This document shows positions 24,495-37,609 of a stretch of 64,000 nucleotides of DNA, in pieces. Origin of the DNA: Bradyrhizobium liaoningense (GTDB taxonomy: Bacteria > Pseudomonadota > Alphaproteobacteria > Rhizobiales > Xanthobacteraceae); the NCBI RefSeq assembly GCF_018130825.1, contig NZ_JAFCJS010000005.1:372001-436000 (forward strand), given 5' to 3'. The notes under the pieces are model-generated. The model was not told the DNA's origin and did not search any database. It worked only from the letters and a program-made list of their open reading frames with translations. Each line of letters begins with the position of its first letter. Position 1 is the stretch's first letter. A program made the position numbers and the translations under genes.

Positions 24495-25265
24495 ATGCGC
24501 ATCGACGTCTCGCTGCTGCCGGCGCTCGCCGCGTCCTTCATGCTCGCCTTCGCCCGGGTCGGCGCGATGGTGATGCTGCTGCCGGGCCTCGGCGAGACCA
24601 ACATCCCGACGCGGATCAAGCTGTCGATCGCGCTGCTGCTCACGCTGATCATCCTGCCGCTGCATCGCGATGCCTACCACGTCGACATGGGGTCGCTGGC
24701 GCCGATGCTGGTATTGATGCTGCATGAGATCGCGATCGGCATCGTGCTGGGCGCGACCGCGCGGGTGACGCTGTCGGCGCTCCAGGTCGCGGGCTCCGTG
24801 ATCGCGCAGCAGATGGGGCTCGGCTTCGTCACCTCGGTCGATCCGACCCAGGGACAGCAGGGCGTGCTGGTCGGCAACTTCCTGACCATGCTGGGGGTGA
24901 CGCTGCTGTTCGCCACCGACAGCCATCACCTGGTCATCGCGGCGCTGAACGACAGCTACACCATCTTCTCGCCGGGCGAGACGGTGTCGAGCGGCGATGT
25001 CGCTTCGCTGGCGACGCGTGCCTTCGCCGCGGCGTTCCGGCTCGGCCTGCAGCTCTCGGGGCCGTTTTTGGTGTTCGGCCTCGTATTCAACATCGGTCTT
25101 GGCGTGCTGGCGCGGCTGATGCCGCAGATGCAGGTCTATTTCGTCGGCGTGCCGCTGTCGATCTTCGCGGGCTTCCTGGTGCTCGCCGTGGTGCTCACCG
25201 CGATGATGGGCACGTATCTCGATTATTTCATCGGTGTCATGCACCAGATGATGCCGCTCAGGTAA
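24495..25265 (+). CDS. fliR: Flagellar export-gate protein FliR
   Basis: A 256-residue polytopic membrane protein matching FliR: SFMLAFARVGAMVMLLPGLGE at the N-terminus, IPTRIKLSIALLLTLII, LHEIAIGIVLGATARV, QMGLGFVTSVDPT and the C-terminal MPQMQVYFVGVPLSI. Six helices are expected. FliR completes the FliPQR gate and contacts FlhB. 17 nt after fliQ. Confidence 0.95.
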   Translation: MRIDVSLLPALAASFMLAFARVGAMVMLLPGLGETNIPTRIKLSIALLLTLIILPLHRDAYHVDMGSLAPMLVLMLHEIAIGIVLGATARVTLSALQVAGSVIAQQMGLGFVTSVDPTQGQQGVLVGNFLTMLGVTLLFATDSHHLVIAALNDSYTIFSPGETVSSGDVASLATRAFAAAFRLGLQLSGPFLVFGLVFNIGLGVLARLMPQMQVYFVGVPLSIFAGFLVLAVVLTAMMGTYLDYFIGVMHQMMPLR

Positions 25266-25275
25266 CGAGGGATCG

Positions 25276-26355
25276 ATGGCGGAAGACAACGATCCAGAAA
25301 GTCAAACAGAAGACCCGACGCAAAAACGTCTCGACGATGCGCTCGAGCGCGGCGACGTTGCCAAGAGCCAGGAGATCAACACCTGGTTCATGATCGCCGG
25401 CGGCACGCTCGTGGTCTCGACCTTCTCGGGCTCGGTCGGCAGCGGGCTGGTGACGCCGATGCGCAACCTGCTCGCCAATTCCTGGATGATCAAGACCGAC
25501 GGCGGGAACCTGCTCAAATTGATGCAGCAGATCGAGGTCGCCGTGCTTGCCGCGGTCGGCGTGCCTCTCCTGATGTTGGTGCTGGCGGCGATCGCGGGCA
25601 ACATGCTCCAGCACCGCCTGGTGTGGTCGGCCGAGTCCCTGAAACCCAAGTTCAGCAAGATCTCGCCCGGCGCCGGCTTCAAGCGCATCTTCGGCAAGCA
25701 GGCGGCGGCGAACTTCCTCAAGGGCATCGGCAAGCTGATCGCGCTCGGCGTGGTCATGACCATGATCCTGTGGCCGGAACGTCACCGCATGGAGGCGATG
25801 GTCAGGCTCGATCCGGCCGCGATGCTCGGCGCCAGCACCAGCATGACCGTCCATCTGTTAGGTGCGGTGGTCGCCGCGCTCGCGATCATCGCCATCGCCG
25901 ACTATTTCTTCCAGTACCGCAGCTGGTTCCAGCGGCAGAAGATGTCGCTCCAGGAGATCAAGGAAGAGTTCAAGCAGTCCGAAGGCGACCCGCACATCAA
26001 GGGCAAGATCAGGCAACTCCGGCAGCAGCGCGCCAAGAAGCGCATGATGGCGGCGGTTCCCAAGGCCTCGGTGATCATTACCAACCCGACCCACTATTCG
26101 GTGGCGCTGTCCTACGAGCGCGGCATGTCGGCGCCGATCTGCGTCGCCAAGGGCGTCGACAACCTCGCTTTCAAGATTCGGGAGATCGCGCGCGAGCACG
26201 ACATCCCGATCGTCGAGAACGTGCCGCTGGCCCGCGCGCTCTATGCCACCGTCGACATCGACCAGGAAATCCCGACCGAGCACTACCATGCGGTCGCCGA
26301 GGTCATCGGCTACGTCATGCGGCTGAAACAGGGATTCCGCGCCGGGCGCGGCTAA
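25276..26355 (+). CDS. flhB: Flagellar export switch protein FlhB
   Basis: A 359-residue FlhB. It opens with TEDPTQKRLDDALERGDVAKS, has four membrane helices (about 38-58, 90-112, 145-168, 188-210), and the autocleavage site NPTH at residues 270-273 followed by YSVAL. Cleavage after Asn270 switches export from rod/hook to filament substrates. The C-terminal domain continues to the end with normal length. Ten nt after fliR; last gene of the operon. Confidence 0.96.
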   Translation: MAEDNDPESQTEDPTQKRLDDALERGDVAKSQEINTWFMIAGGTLVVSTFSGSVGSGLVTPMRNLLANSWMIKTDGGNLLKLMQQIEVAVLAAVGVPLLMLVLAAIAGNMLQHRLVWSAESLKPKFSKISPGAGFKRIFGKQAAANFLKGIGKLIALGVVMTMILWPERHRMEAMVRLDPAAMLGASTSMTVHLLGAVVAALAIIAIADYFFQYRSWFQRQKMSLQEIKEEFKQSEGDPHIKGKIRQLRQQRAKKRMMAAVPKASVIITNPTHYSVALSYERGMSAPICVAKGVDNLAFKIREIAREHDIPIVENVPLARALYATVDIDQEIPTEHYHAVAEVIGYVMRLKQGFRAGRG

Positions 26356-26510
26356 AACCCCCCGAAAAGTACCGGAAATGGCTGTAATATGGGAATCAGC
26401 GTACCTTTCCACCCTGCCGCCCTTGCACCTCAGGGTCCGATTGAGGCAGGGAAGGCCCTGCGCGCGCGGCAGCGCGTTGATTCTCTGCCAACAGGCTGCG
26501 CCAGCTCGAG

Positions 26511-29093
<2,583 letters not shown>

Positions 29094-29138
29094 GGCGCGG
29101 GCCCGAAAGATTGCGCCGACGCGCACCTACCTCCGCCG

Positions 29139-29342
29139 TCGTCCTGGCGAAAGCCAGGACCATACCGCGTGATCTCGCGTTCGTGCGCGCCGCCAAATCC
29201 GGAACGACCAGTCTTCGCCAAACCGCCTCTTAGGGTAATGGGTCCTGGCGTTCGCCAGGACGACACTGGCGAGGCATGTGCGCGCAACTTCTCCGTGGCG
29301 GCCGTCTGGATTGCTTCGTCGCAAGGGCTCCTCGCGATGACG
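29139..29342. repeat. Palindromic repeat cluster after cckA
   Basis: CGTCGTCCTGGCGAAAGCCAGGACCA at the left is mirrored by GGTCCTGGCGTTCGCCAGGACGAC near 29244-29267, each itself hairpin-forming. This is followed by TGGATTGCTTCGTCGCAAGG and CTCCTCGCGATGACG, a partial copy of the cattgcgaggagc family. The whole 29094-29559 gap holds no gene that I can support. Confidence 0.75.
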
Positions 29343-29559
29343 AGGACCCGAGGAAAAACCGGAACCCACCGCCTAAACCCGCCGGTAACGGGCGACCACG
29401 GTTCCCCGTGCAGCCCGGCCAAACCCCCGTCAAATATGGGCTTTTGCCACATCCCCGCGACTGAGGGCCGCAGCCATCGGTTCCGAAACCGGCTTCACTT
29501 TTCGGGAAGTCTGCCCATCTTAGGGCCACGTCCCCATGCCGGGGATTTGGGAAACGCAC

Positions 29560-30552
29560 ATGACTTTCTCGCAACGATCCCGCTCTCTCTTCAAGACGAT
29601 CGCCGTCGTGCTGGCGCTTGCGCTGCCGACTGCGCTCGCCATCTCGTCCGCTGACGCACGCGTCGGTGGCGGCATGTCGTCGGGTTCGCGCGGTTCGCGC
29701 ACCTATTCGGCGCCGCCCTCGACCACGACCGCGCCGGGCTCGACCTCGCAGTTCAACCGCACCTACACCCAGCCGGGTGCAGGCATGAACTCGGCCGCAG
29801 CTGCGCCCGCGCGCGGCGGCCTGTTCGGCCGCGCCGGCGGCTTCATGGGCGGCCTTGCGGCCGGCTTCCTCGGCGCAGGCCTGCTCGGCATGCTGTTCGG
29901 CGGCGGCCTGTTTGGCGGCCTTGGCGGCCTGTCGTCGATCATTGGCCTGATCATCCAGATCGCGCTGGTGGTGTTGGTGGTGCGGCTGGCGATGTCCTGG
30001 TGGCAGCGCCGCCACTCGCCGCAGGCGGCCTATGCCAATGCTGACGCCAGCGCCGGTCCCGGACCGCAGACGAACTACCGCAGCGGCCTCGGTGGCGGCG
30101 GCCTCGGCGGTGGACTTGGCGGCTTCGGCTTCGGCGCCAACAACGCGCCGCTCGAGATCAAGCCGGACGACTATGAAGCGTTCGAGCGCCTGCTTGGCGA
30201 GATCCAGACCGCCTGGTCGAACGAGGATGTGGCCAAGCTGCACACGCTCGCGACGCCGGAAATGGTCTCCTATTTCGAGCAGGACCTGGCCCAGAACCGC
30301 GCGCGCAACGTCGTCAACAAGACCAGCAACGTGAAGCTGCTGCAGGGCGACCTCGCGGAAGCCTGGCGCGAAGGCGAGACCGACTACGCCACGGTGGCGC
30401 TGCGCTTCGCGCTCACCGACAAGACGGTGGACCGCAACACCGGCGCGATCGTCGCCGGCAGCGAGCAGCCGGGCGAGGCCACCGAGATCTGGACCTTCGC
30501 CCGTCGCCCGAACGGCGGCTGGGAATTGTCGGCGATCCAGCAGGCCAACTGA
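29560..30552 (+). CDS. Tim44-like domain protein, exported/membrane
   Basis: A 330-residue protein. Signal segment at 8-30, then a Ser/Gly/Pro-rich region, a Gly-rich hydrophobic region (about 90-150, GLFGGLGGLSSIIGLIIQIALVVLVV) that spans the membrane, and a C-terminal Tim44-like domain at about 205-328 (DYEAFERLLGEIQTAWSNED, LHTLATPEMVSYFEQDL, EIWTFARRPNGGWELSAIQQ). Bacterial Tim44-like proteins are membrane bound; their partners are poorly known. The ATG at 29560 follows an A-rich stretch; an earlier ATG at 29536 adds 8 residues. Confidence 0.85.
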   Translation: MTFSQRSRSLFKTIAVVLALALPTALAISSADARVGGGMSSGSRGSRTYSAPPSTTTAPGSTSQFNRTYTQPGAGMNSAAAAPARGGLFGRAGGFMGGLAAGFLGAGLLGMLFGGGLFGGLGGLSSIIGLIIQIALVVLVVRLAMSWWQRRHSPQAAYANADASAGPGPQTNYRSGLGGGGLGGGLGGFGFGANNAPLEIKPDDYEAFERLLGEIQTAWSNEDVAKLHTLATPEMVSYFEQDLAQNRARNVVNKTSNVKLLQGDLAEAWREGETDYATVALRFALTDKTVDRNTGAIVAGSEQPGEATEIWTFARRPNGGWELSAIQQAN

Positions 30553-30574
30553 TCGCAGACGAGATGAGAAACCA

Positions 30575-30609
30575 GGGCGTCGTGCTTCGGCACGGCGCCC
30601 TTTTCTTTT
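30575..30609 (+). terminator. Intrinsic terminator after the Tim44-like gene
   Basis: GGGCG-T-CGTGC paired with GCACG-G-CGCCC around a TTCG tetraloop, followed by TTTTCTTTT. Confidence 0.85.
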
Positions 30610-30697
30610 GGGCGTCCCGCAGCGCGGCATCGGAATAAGCGGGCGCGCCTCGGGTTGAAGTCAGACGGCGAACGAAAAACACGTTTGGGAGGACGAA

Positions 30698-31378
30698 ATG
30701 ATCCGTATCGGAAGATCCGTGACGATTTCAGGGTTCGCGCTTACGTTGGCCTTGCTCGCGGCGCCATCCGCGCACGCGCAGTCGGCTGACATGACGTTCT
30801 TCGTGACCTCCAGCGGCCCGGGCAAGGGCGCCGATCTCGGCGGCCTGGAGGGAGCCGACGCGCAGTGCCAGAAGCTCGCCCAGGCCGCCGGCGCCGCGAC
30901 CAAGACCTGGCGCGCCTATCTCTCGACTCAGGCCGCCGACGGCAAGCCGGCCGTCAACGCGCGCGATCGCATCGGCAAGGGACCGTGGCAGAATGCCAAG
31001 GGCGCCGTCATCGCCAAGGACGTTGCCGACCTGCACGGTCCCGCCAACAACCTCACCAAGCAGACGGCACTCAGCGAGAAGGGCGAGGTCAACAACGGCG
31101 CCGGCGACACGCCGAACCGGCACGACATCCTCACGGGATCGCAGGCCGACGGCACCGCTTTTGCCGCGGGTGACGACAAGACCTGCAAGAACTGGACGTC
31201 GAGTACGCAAGGTGCTGCGGTCGTCGGCCATGCCGATCGTAAGGGCCTGCGCGACGACGAACCGTCAAAGTCCTGGAACAGCTCTCACCCCTCGCGCGGC
31301 CCCGACGGCGGCTGCTCGCAGGCCGATCTGAAGAGCACCGGCGGCGACGGCCTGTTCTACTGTTTCGCGTCGAATTGA
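30698..31378 (+). CDS. Exported lectin-like protein
   Basis: A 226-residue secreted protein with a clear signal peptide (cleavage near AHAQ, residue 28). The mature part has four cysteines (about 53, 165, 207, 222) and motifs FFVTSSGPGKGADLGGLEGADAQCQ (core GKGADLGGLEGAD), TWRAYLSTQ, ARDRIGKGPW and a C-terminal DGLFYCFAS. This is the pattern of a family often labelled lectin in rhizobia, with a C-type-lectin or endostatin-like fold; that assignment is from memory. A strong GGGAGGACGAA ribosome site precedes the start. Confidence 0.65.
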   Translation: MIRIGRSVTISGFALTLALLAAPSAHAQSADMTFFVTSSGPGKGADLGGLEGADAQCQKLAQAAGAATKTWRAYLSTQAADGKPAVNARDRIGKGPWQNAKGAVIAKDVADLHGPANNLTKQTALSEKGEVNNGAGDTPNRHDILTGSQADGTAFAAGDDKTCKNWTSSTQGAAVVGHADRKGLRDDEPSKSWNSSHPSRGPDGGCSQADLKSTGGDGLFYCFASN

Positions 31379-31401
31379 ATTGAGGCGCGAAGCTCTCTCC
31401 T

Positions 31402-31490
31402 CCGTCATTGCGAGGAGCTCTTGCGACGAAGCAATCCAGAGTCTGTCCGGGGAGACAGTCTGGATTGCTTCGCTGTGCTCGCAATGACGG
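31402..31490. repeat. Palindromic intergenic repeat (cattgcgaggagc type), copy 2
   Basis: CCGTCATTGCGAGGAGC at the left and GCTCGCAATGACGG at the right, with inner AGCAATCCAGA.../...TCTGGATTGCTTCG arms. Compact 89-bp form. It lies 24 nt after the lectin-like gene and may end its transcript. Confidence 0.85.
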
Positions 31491-31582
31491 AGTATGTCGC
31501 GTGGCTGTTCTGTCTCACCCTGACGGAACCTTGAGCCGCATGCTACATTGGTCCGGTTGCCCCACGTTCACGGACCCCTCCC

Positions 31583-32290
31583 ATGAAATACGAGCTCTAC
31601 TACTGGCCCGAGATCCAGGGCCGCGGCGAATATGTGCGGCTGGCGCTGGAGGAGGCGGGTGCCGCCTACGTCGACGTCGCGCGGGGGCCGCGCGGCTCCG
31701 GTGCAATGATGAAGATGATGGATGCGCACAAGGGCACGCCGCCCTTCGCTCCGCCGTTCTTGAAAGCCGGCAAGCTCGTCATCGGCCAGACCGCCAATAT
31801 CCTGCTCTATCTCGGCAGCCGCCACGGGCTCGCGCCGAAGACGGAGGCCGGAAAACTCTGGGTGCACCAGCTTCAGCTCACCGTTACCGATCTCGTGGTC
31901 GAGATTCACGACACCCATCATCCGCTCGGACCTTCGATGTATTACGAGGACCAGAAGGCGCCTGCGAAGAAGCGCTCGGCCGAGTTCTGGGACGAGCGCG
32001 TGCCGAAATATCTCGGCTATTTCGAGCAGCTTCTGGACGACAATGGCGGCGCTTACGTCACCGGCCGCCGTCTCACTTACGTCGATCTCTCGCTGTTCCA
32101 GATCGTCGCCGGGCTGCGCTACGCGTTTCCCAAGCGCATGAAGGCGTTCGAGAAGGACGTCCCCGGCCTCGTCGGACTGCACGATCGCATCGCGGCGCGG
32201 CCGAACATCAAGGCCTACCTTGCCAGTGAACGCCGCATTCCCTTCAACGAGCAGGGCATCTTCCGCCGCTATCGCGAACTGGACAATTAG
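31583..32290 (+). CDS. Glutathione S-transferase family protein
   Basis: A 235-residue GST. The N-terminal thioredoxin-like domain (1 to about 80) begins YELYYWPEIQGRGEYVRLALEEAG, with Tyr6/Tyr7 near the usual catalytic place and the QTANILLYLGSRHGL beta-helix end (Gln-Thr instead of the common Gln-Ser). The C-terminal all-helical domain holds RRLTYVDLSLFQIVAGLRY, the N-capping region. Cytosolic; the substrate is unknown. Ribosome site weak. Monocistronic. Confidence 0.85.
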   Translation: MKYELYYWPEIQGRGEYVRLALEEAGAAYVDVARGPRGSGAMMKMMDAHKGTPPFAPPFLKAGKLVIGQTANILLYLGSRHGLAPKTEAGKLWVHQLQLTVTDLVVEIHDTHHPLGPSMYYEDQKAPAKKRSAEFWDERVPKYLGYFEQLLDDNGGAYVTGRRLTYVDLSLFQIVAGLRYAFPKRMKAFEKDVPGLVGLHDRIAARPNIKAYLASERRIPFNEQGIFRRYRELDN

Positions 32291-32334
32291 TCGGTCCGGA
32301 AAACGCTCGCCTGTCGCAGGGCGCGTATGCGCAC

Positions 32335-33009
32335 TCACCACACGCCCGGCACCAGACGGTAGCGCACCCGCGCAGCATAGTCGGCATAACCCGGCAGGCC
32401 CTCGCGCAGCGTGCGCTCCTCGATGCCGATGCGGACGACAAACAGCGCAAGGAACAGTGGCGCCATCGCCAGTCCCCACCACGAGCCCAGCGCCAGCGGC
32501 AGGCCGGCGAAGAACAGGATCATGCCGCTGTACATGGGATGGCGCACATGAGCATAGGGGCCGGTCGAGATCACGCGCTGCGCGCGCTCGGCTTGCAGCT
32601 TCACCACGGGCGCTGCAAACGAGTTCTCGCGGAACACTGACATCGTGAACAGCATGCAGAGCAGGAACAGCACGAAGCCGAGAACCAGCAAGGCAAGCGG
32701 CATGTCGGACGCATGCCAGCGCCGGTCCAGCCCCATCACGACCAGCCAGGCCAACATCGCCGCGATCAAGGCGGTGATGAAGGCCTTGTCGGCCGGAGGC
32801 TGGTCCCTCTGGATGACTGGACGCAGACGCTCTGCCAAAAGTGCCGGATCGAGCCGGTAGAGCCACCAGCCGCAGAGCGGACCGAGCAGGGCGGAGGTGA
32901 CGAGGAAGACCCAGGCTGACGGCCAATGCAGCGTGCCGGCAGAAGCGAACAACAGTGCGCCCGTCGCGACGACGAAGATCGTGTTCTGCAGCAAGAGGCG
33001 TGCGATCAT
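32335..33009 (-). CDS. Isoprenylcysteine carboxyl methyltransferase-like membrane protein
   Basis: A 224-residue membrane protein with about five helices. The C-terminal part matches the ICMT/PEMT-like methyltransferase group: GPYAHVRHPMYSGMILFFAGLPLALGS (core YAHVRHPMYSG), then EERTLREGLPGYADYAARVRYRLVP with the conserved EE and Y-Y-RYRL. These enzymes use S-adenosylmethionine on lipid-linked or small substrates. The ATG at 33009 starts the first helix; an upstream frame from 33111 is not used. The substrate here is unknown. Confidence 0.8.
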   Translation of the reverse strand: MIARLLLQNTIFVVATGALLFASAGTLHWPSAWVFLVTSALLGPLCGWWLYRLDPALLAERLRPVIQRDQPPADKAFITALIAAMLAWLVVMGLDRRWHASDMPLALLVLGFVLFLLCMLFTMSVFRENSFAAPVVKLQAERAQRVISTGPYAHVRHPMYSGMILFFAGLPLALGSWWGLAMAPLFLALFVVRIGIEERTLREGLPGYADYAARVRYRLVPGVW

Positions 33010-33126
33010 GCGCGGCTCCCAGACTCGGGCGCGCACGAGTGTGGTCCGGCTATCCGGCAAAGATGCGGCCGGACACGCGAAAAGCCCGATCGACCGGATC
33101 GGGCGCTTCATCCTTTGGAAGGCGGA

Positions 33127-33300
33127 TCAGGCGAGCTGATCGATCCGCGTGCCCTGACCCGGCGGCAGCGGCGCGGGCGGCTGCGGCTTGTAGGTCGCCT
33201 CAGCGTCCTCAGTCTTGGTCTGGTCGTCCTGCTGCTTGGTCGTGTCGTAGCTCGGCACCACGATCGCGATCGGCGGCGGCGCAACGGTAGAAACGCTCAT
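33127..33300 (-). CDS. Small proline-rich hypothetical protein
   Basis: A 57-residue protein starting MSVSTVAPPPIAIVVPSYD, then a polar acidic middle and a Pro-rich end. Good ribosome site (GAGGATT) before the ATG at 33300; an earlier start at 33318 is possible. It is upstream of and on the same strand as the methyltransferase-like gene, 117 nt away. No motif is recognised. Confidence 0.55.
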   Translation of the reverse strand: MSVSTVAPPPIAIVVPSYDTTKQQDDQTKTEDAEATYKPQPPAPLPPGQGTRIDQLA

Positions 33301-33452
33301 CCACAAATCCTCACACATGGAAACAATTCAACCTGCCTCGGGAGGAGCGAAATTTCCTTCAAGGCAATCGTTAAAATGCGAGGGATTGGTGCGGTGGAGC
33401 GGGCAGCTTTCGCGCTGCTACTGCGCCATTTCGTGAGACGACGAGACCTCTG

Positions 33453-33579
33453 CCCGTCATTGCGAGGAGCCCTTGCGGCGAAGCAATCCAGACTGTCACT
33501 GCCGAGGGACTCTGGATTGCTTCGCGGAGCCTGTCATCGGGCCGCGCTTCGCGCGGACCCGTTGGCTCGCAATGACGGA
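33453..33579. repeat. Palindromic intergenic repeat (cattgcgaggagc type), copy 3
   Basis: CCCGTCATTGCGAGGAGCCC at the left and CTCGCAATGACGG at the right. The 3' 70 bp are the same as in copy 1 at 8258-8381, including CTGTCATCGGGCCGCGCTTC, which suggests recent spread of this subtype. Confidence 0.85.
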
Positions 33580-33640
33580 GTGCGCGGCGAATGGCGTCGC
33601 GCTACATGCGCCTGTCGGTGCGCGGAGAGAGCGAGTGTCC

Positions 33641-34114
33641 CTATTCGTCCTTGCCGCGCGTGATCGCGATGGACGCGTCCGTCTTGGTGCGGGTGCATTC
33701 CATGTTGAGCCGCCGGTAGCGCATGCTGATCTTGTCGCCGCGCAACAGGCCCATCCGCTTCAGGCAGCGCGTCGCGCCGGTCGTGGTGTCGTCCTTGGTC
33801 ACGGTGAAGACGATCGCCGCCATCGATCCCACCAGCGCGTAAAACTCCGGCGTCGGCTTGCGGTCGCCCTTGGCATAGAGCTCGATGGAATATTTGTCGC
33901 CGCGGCAACCCACCGACAGCTCCTTGGCGGCCGGGTGCGTCAGGTAAACGACGTTGCCGGCGCGAAAGTTCACCTTGAGGCGGTCAACCTGGTTCGCCAG
34001 CTCCTTGGCGCTGTCGTCGCAGCGATCGGCGCGCGCAGGCGAGGCGAGAGCCACAAGTCCGGTGATGGCGGCGGCGACCAGGATCGCGCCGCGGACGTTC
34101 AGTTTGAAAATCAT
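33641..34114 (-). CDS. Exported hypothetical protein
   Basis: A 157-residue protein with a signal peptide (cleavage near ARAD, residue 30). The mature part has four cysteines (about 32, 70, 117, 141), enough for two disulfides, and reads RCDDSAKELANQVDRLKVNF then KELSVGCRGDKYSIELYA. The ATG at 34114 begins the signal peptide; the longer frame is discarded. No known family. It is followed by a palindromic repeat and faces the fumarase gene upstream (divergent). Confidence 0.65.
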   Translation of the reverse strand: MIFKLNVRGAILVAAAITGLVALASPARADRCDDSAKELANQVDRLKVNFRAGNVVYLTHPAAKELSVGCRGDKYSIELYAKGDRKPTPEFYALVGSMAAIVFTVTKDDTTTGATRCLKRMGLLRGDKISMRYRRLNMECTRTKTDASIAITRGKDE

Positions 34115-34356
34115 GATGAAAAGCCCCTGAGGGCGCGCATTCAACCTTCGTCGCGCTCGGAGTGCAAGGGGGCCGGACCTTCGCGGGGACAATGACGGCG
34201 ACGCATCTCTGCGGAGATCGGCCCGGAAAAGGGCCGTCTTGTCGCCGATTCGGGATGCCACGGCCGCGCCAGAACGCCTTCCCTTTGCGGCAAAAAAGCT
34301 TAGAACGCTTCTATGCTAGCGGCCCGCCAGGGCTCCAAAACCCCGAGATTCGCCCC

Positions 34357-36012
<1,656 letters not shown>

Positions 36013-36022
36013 CTCTTCACCT

Positions 36023-36043
36023 CGCCCCGCTTGCGGCGGGGCG
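36023..36043 (+). terminator. Hairpin after fumarase
   Basis: An 8-bp stem CGCCCCGC/GCGGGGCG with a TTGCG loop, 10 nt after the stop. No U-tract, so only a possible terminator. Confidence 0.4.
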
Positions 36044-36072
36044 ATCGCCGTCGAAGCAGTCGCTCCGCGGCG

Positions 36073-36207
36073 CATCCTTCGAGACGCCCGCCGTTGGCGG
36101 GCCCTCAGGATGAGGGCGGAGTACGCGGTTGCGGTTTCTGGCGACGCCGACGTAGCTCAGCCTCATCCTGAGGAGACCGCGAAGCGGTCGTCTCGAAGGA
36201 CGAGGCG
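36073..36207. repeat. Pair of palindromic repeats (ccttcgaga...ctcaggatgag type)
   Basis: The unit CATCCTTCGAGACGCCCG...GCGGGCCCTCAGGATGAG is followed about 50 bp later by an inverted unit CCTCATCCTGAGGAGACCG...CGGTCGTCTCGAAGGACGAG. Together they form a two-unit inverted composite. Related arms occur at 3692-3831. It fills the space between two convergent genes. Confidence 0.8.
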
Positions 36208-36270
36208 CTTGCTCAGTCGTAGCCGCATCTGCGATTGCCCTGCCGCTTGCGGGGCGAAGGGATCAGACAG

Positions 36271-37191
36271 CTAACTGCAATTCGTGACCTGGTTGGAGCA
36301 CAGCGAGCGCCACCAGCCGCGGACGCCGTCATGGCTCTCGACCAGACCCCAGAAGCCGCTGCACGCCAATAGCCGCTTTGGTCCGCCGTCACCGTCAATC
36401 GGGCCGCCGTACTCGTGCTGCGCCGGCATCCATTTGGCGTCGGTGAATGGCGCCTGGAACAGTCCACCCGCGCGCGTGTAGCCATTGGCGTAATTCGCGC
36501 CGACTTTGTTCGACGCGACCCAGCCGCGCCCGGTGTAGGGCTTTGGCGCGCTGCGCGGATACCGCTTCTCGTCCTCGTAATCCTTGCCCGGGGGCCTCGC
36601 GCCTTCGATCAGGAACCAGCCGTCCCTAAAGCCGATGATGCGGAATTCGGTGAGCCAGCCGCCGTCAGGCGTGTTCTCGGCGCCGCCGAGCTTGAGCTTG
36701 TAGGGCGGCGGCAGCGTGCCGAGCACGCGCGCTTTCACTGAGGGCTCGGCGCGCACGTTGAGGCCGTTCGGGTCCTTGTCGATGGACCAGGCGCCGAAAT
36801 CGCAGGGCTCGGTACCATCAGGCAGGCTTGCGCGTTTCGCGGCAAGTTCAGCGTGCAGCTTCGTGAAATCGTTGTCGTCGTTGTCTGAGGCCGACTCGCT
36901 GCGCGGCTTCAACTCGGCCGATATCGCGTGCGCCGCATCAGCCGTCAGCGTCACGACGAGAGCCTGGCGCGCGGCGAACACGCTTGCAGGTGTCTTCGGA
37001 TCGTTGGACGTCGCCGGATAGACGGCGAGATAGCCGGTCGTACCTTCGGTGCGGTAGGCGAGGCCTGCGACATAGCCTGCCGGCACCATGGCGAGCGCGC
37101 TTGCGCGCCACGCCGGTTCGGTGTCATCCGCGCGCGCTGCCTGTGTCGCGACACACAGGATCGTCGCCGTGATGAGACGGAGCGTACGCAT
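36271..37191 (-). CDS. Exported protein with an SH3-like domain
   Basis: A 306-residue secreted protein with signal peptide (to ARAD, residue 22). Residues about 140-245 read like a bacterial SH3 fold: GLNVRAEPSVKARVLGTLPP then GWFLIEG and GRGWVASNKVG, the usual L-N-V-R ... G-W-V pattern. The C-terminal part holds four cysteines and ends GWWRSLCSNQVTNC. SH3b domains bind cell-wall peptides or proteins. Partners are unknown. It lies 15 nt downstream of the 98-residue gene, likely in one transcript. Confidence 0.7.
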   Translation of the reverse strand: MRTLRLITATILCVATQAARADDTEPAWRASALAMVPAGYVAGLAYRTEGTTGYLAVYPATSNDPKTPASVFAARQALVVTLTADAAHAISAELKPRSESASDNDDNDFTKLHAELAAKRASLPDGTEPCDFGAWSIDKDPNGLNVRAEPSVKARVLGTLPPPYKLKLGGAENTPDGGWLTEFRIIGFRDGWFLIEGARPPGKDYEDEKRYPRSAPKPYTGRGWVASNKVGANYANGYTRAGGLFQAPFTDAKWMPAQHEYGGPIDGDGGPKRLLACSGFWGLVESHDGVRGWWRSLCSNQVTNCS

Positions 37192-37206
37192 CGGTGCAGC
37201 GCGCGC

Positions 37207-37503
37207 TTACGCGCGAGCGCCCGTGAACGGGAAGCTGCCCATAGGGCCGATGCCCATCTCGCCGCTGATGCTGTCGCCGGAGACCGTGCCGGTGAATTCG
37301 AGCGTGAGCGGCATCGGGTTGGTGATCGAGACCTTCCAGGAGACGTTGTCGCCAGAGACGGTGCCGTCGAAAATCTCGGCGGTATTACCTTCCGCGCCCT
37401 GCGTGCCCGTGAGCGTGCCGTCTGCAGCCTTCACGCTCAGCGTCGCCTGGCGGTCGCCCATCGGCGTCGTCATGGTCAGATTCCAGTTGCCGTCTACGGC
37501 CAT
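37207..37503 (-). CDS. Small beta-rich conserved hypothetical protein
   Basis: A 98-residue soluble protein of repeated beta hairpins (GNWNLTMTTPMGDRQATLSVKA; DGTVSGDNVSWKVSITNPMP; FTGTVSGDSISGEMGIGPMGSFPF in shortened form). The two GTVSG units show an internal duplication. It is the pattern of a small lipocalin-like barrel. A good GGGAG ribosome site lies before the ATG. No function known; the SH3-type gene follows directly. Confidence 0.7.
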   Translation of the reverse strand: MAVDGNWNLTMTTPMGDRQATLSVKAADGTLTGTQGAEGNTAEIFDGTVSGDNVSWKVSITNPMPLTLEFTGTVSGDSISGEMGIGPMGSFPFTGARA

Positions 37504-37609
37504 TCCCGTCTCCCGAACAAATCCCGGCGGGCTGCGACGATCCGCGGCCAGTCCTGAGCGAGCCTATAGCCCAACTCGCAGCTCCTGCCTAACCCTGCAT
37601 TGGAGGCAT

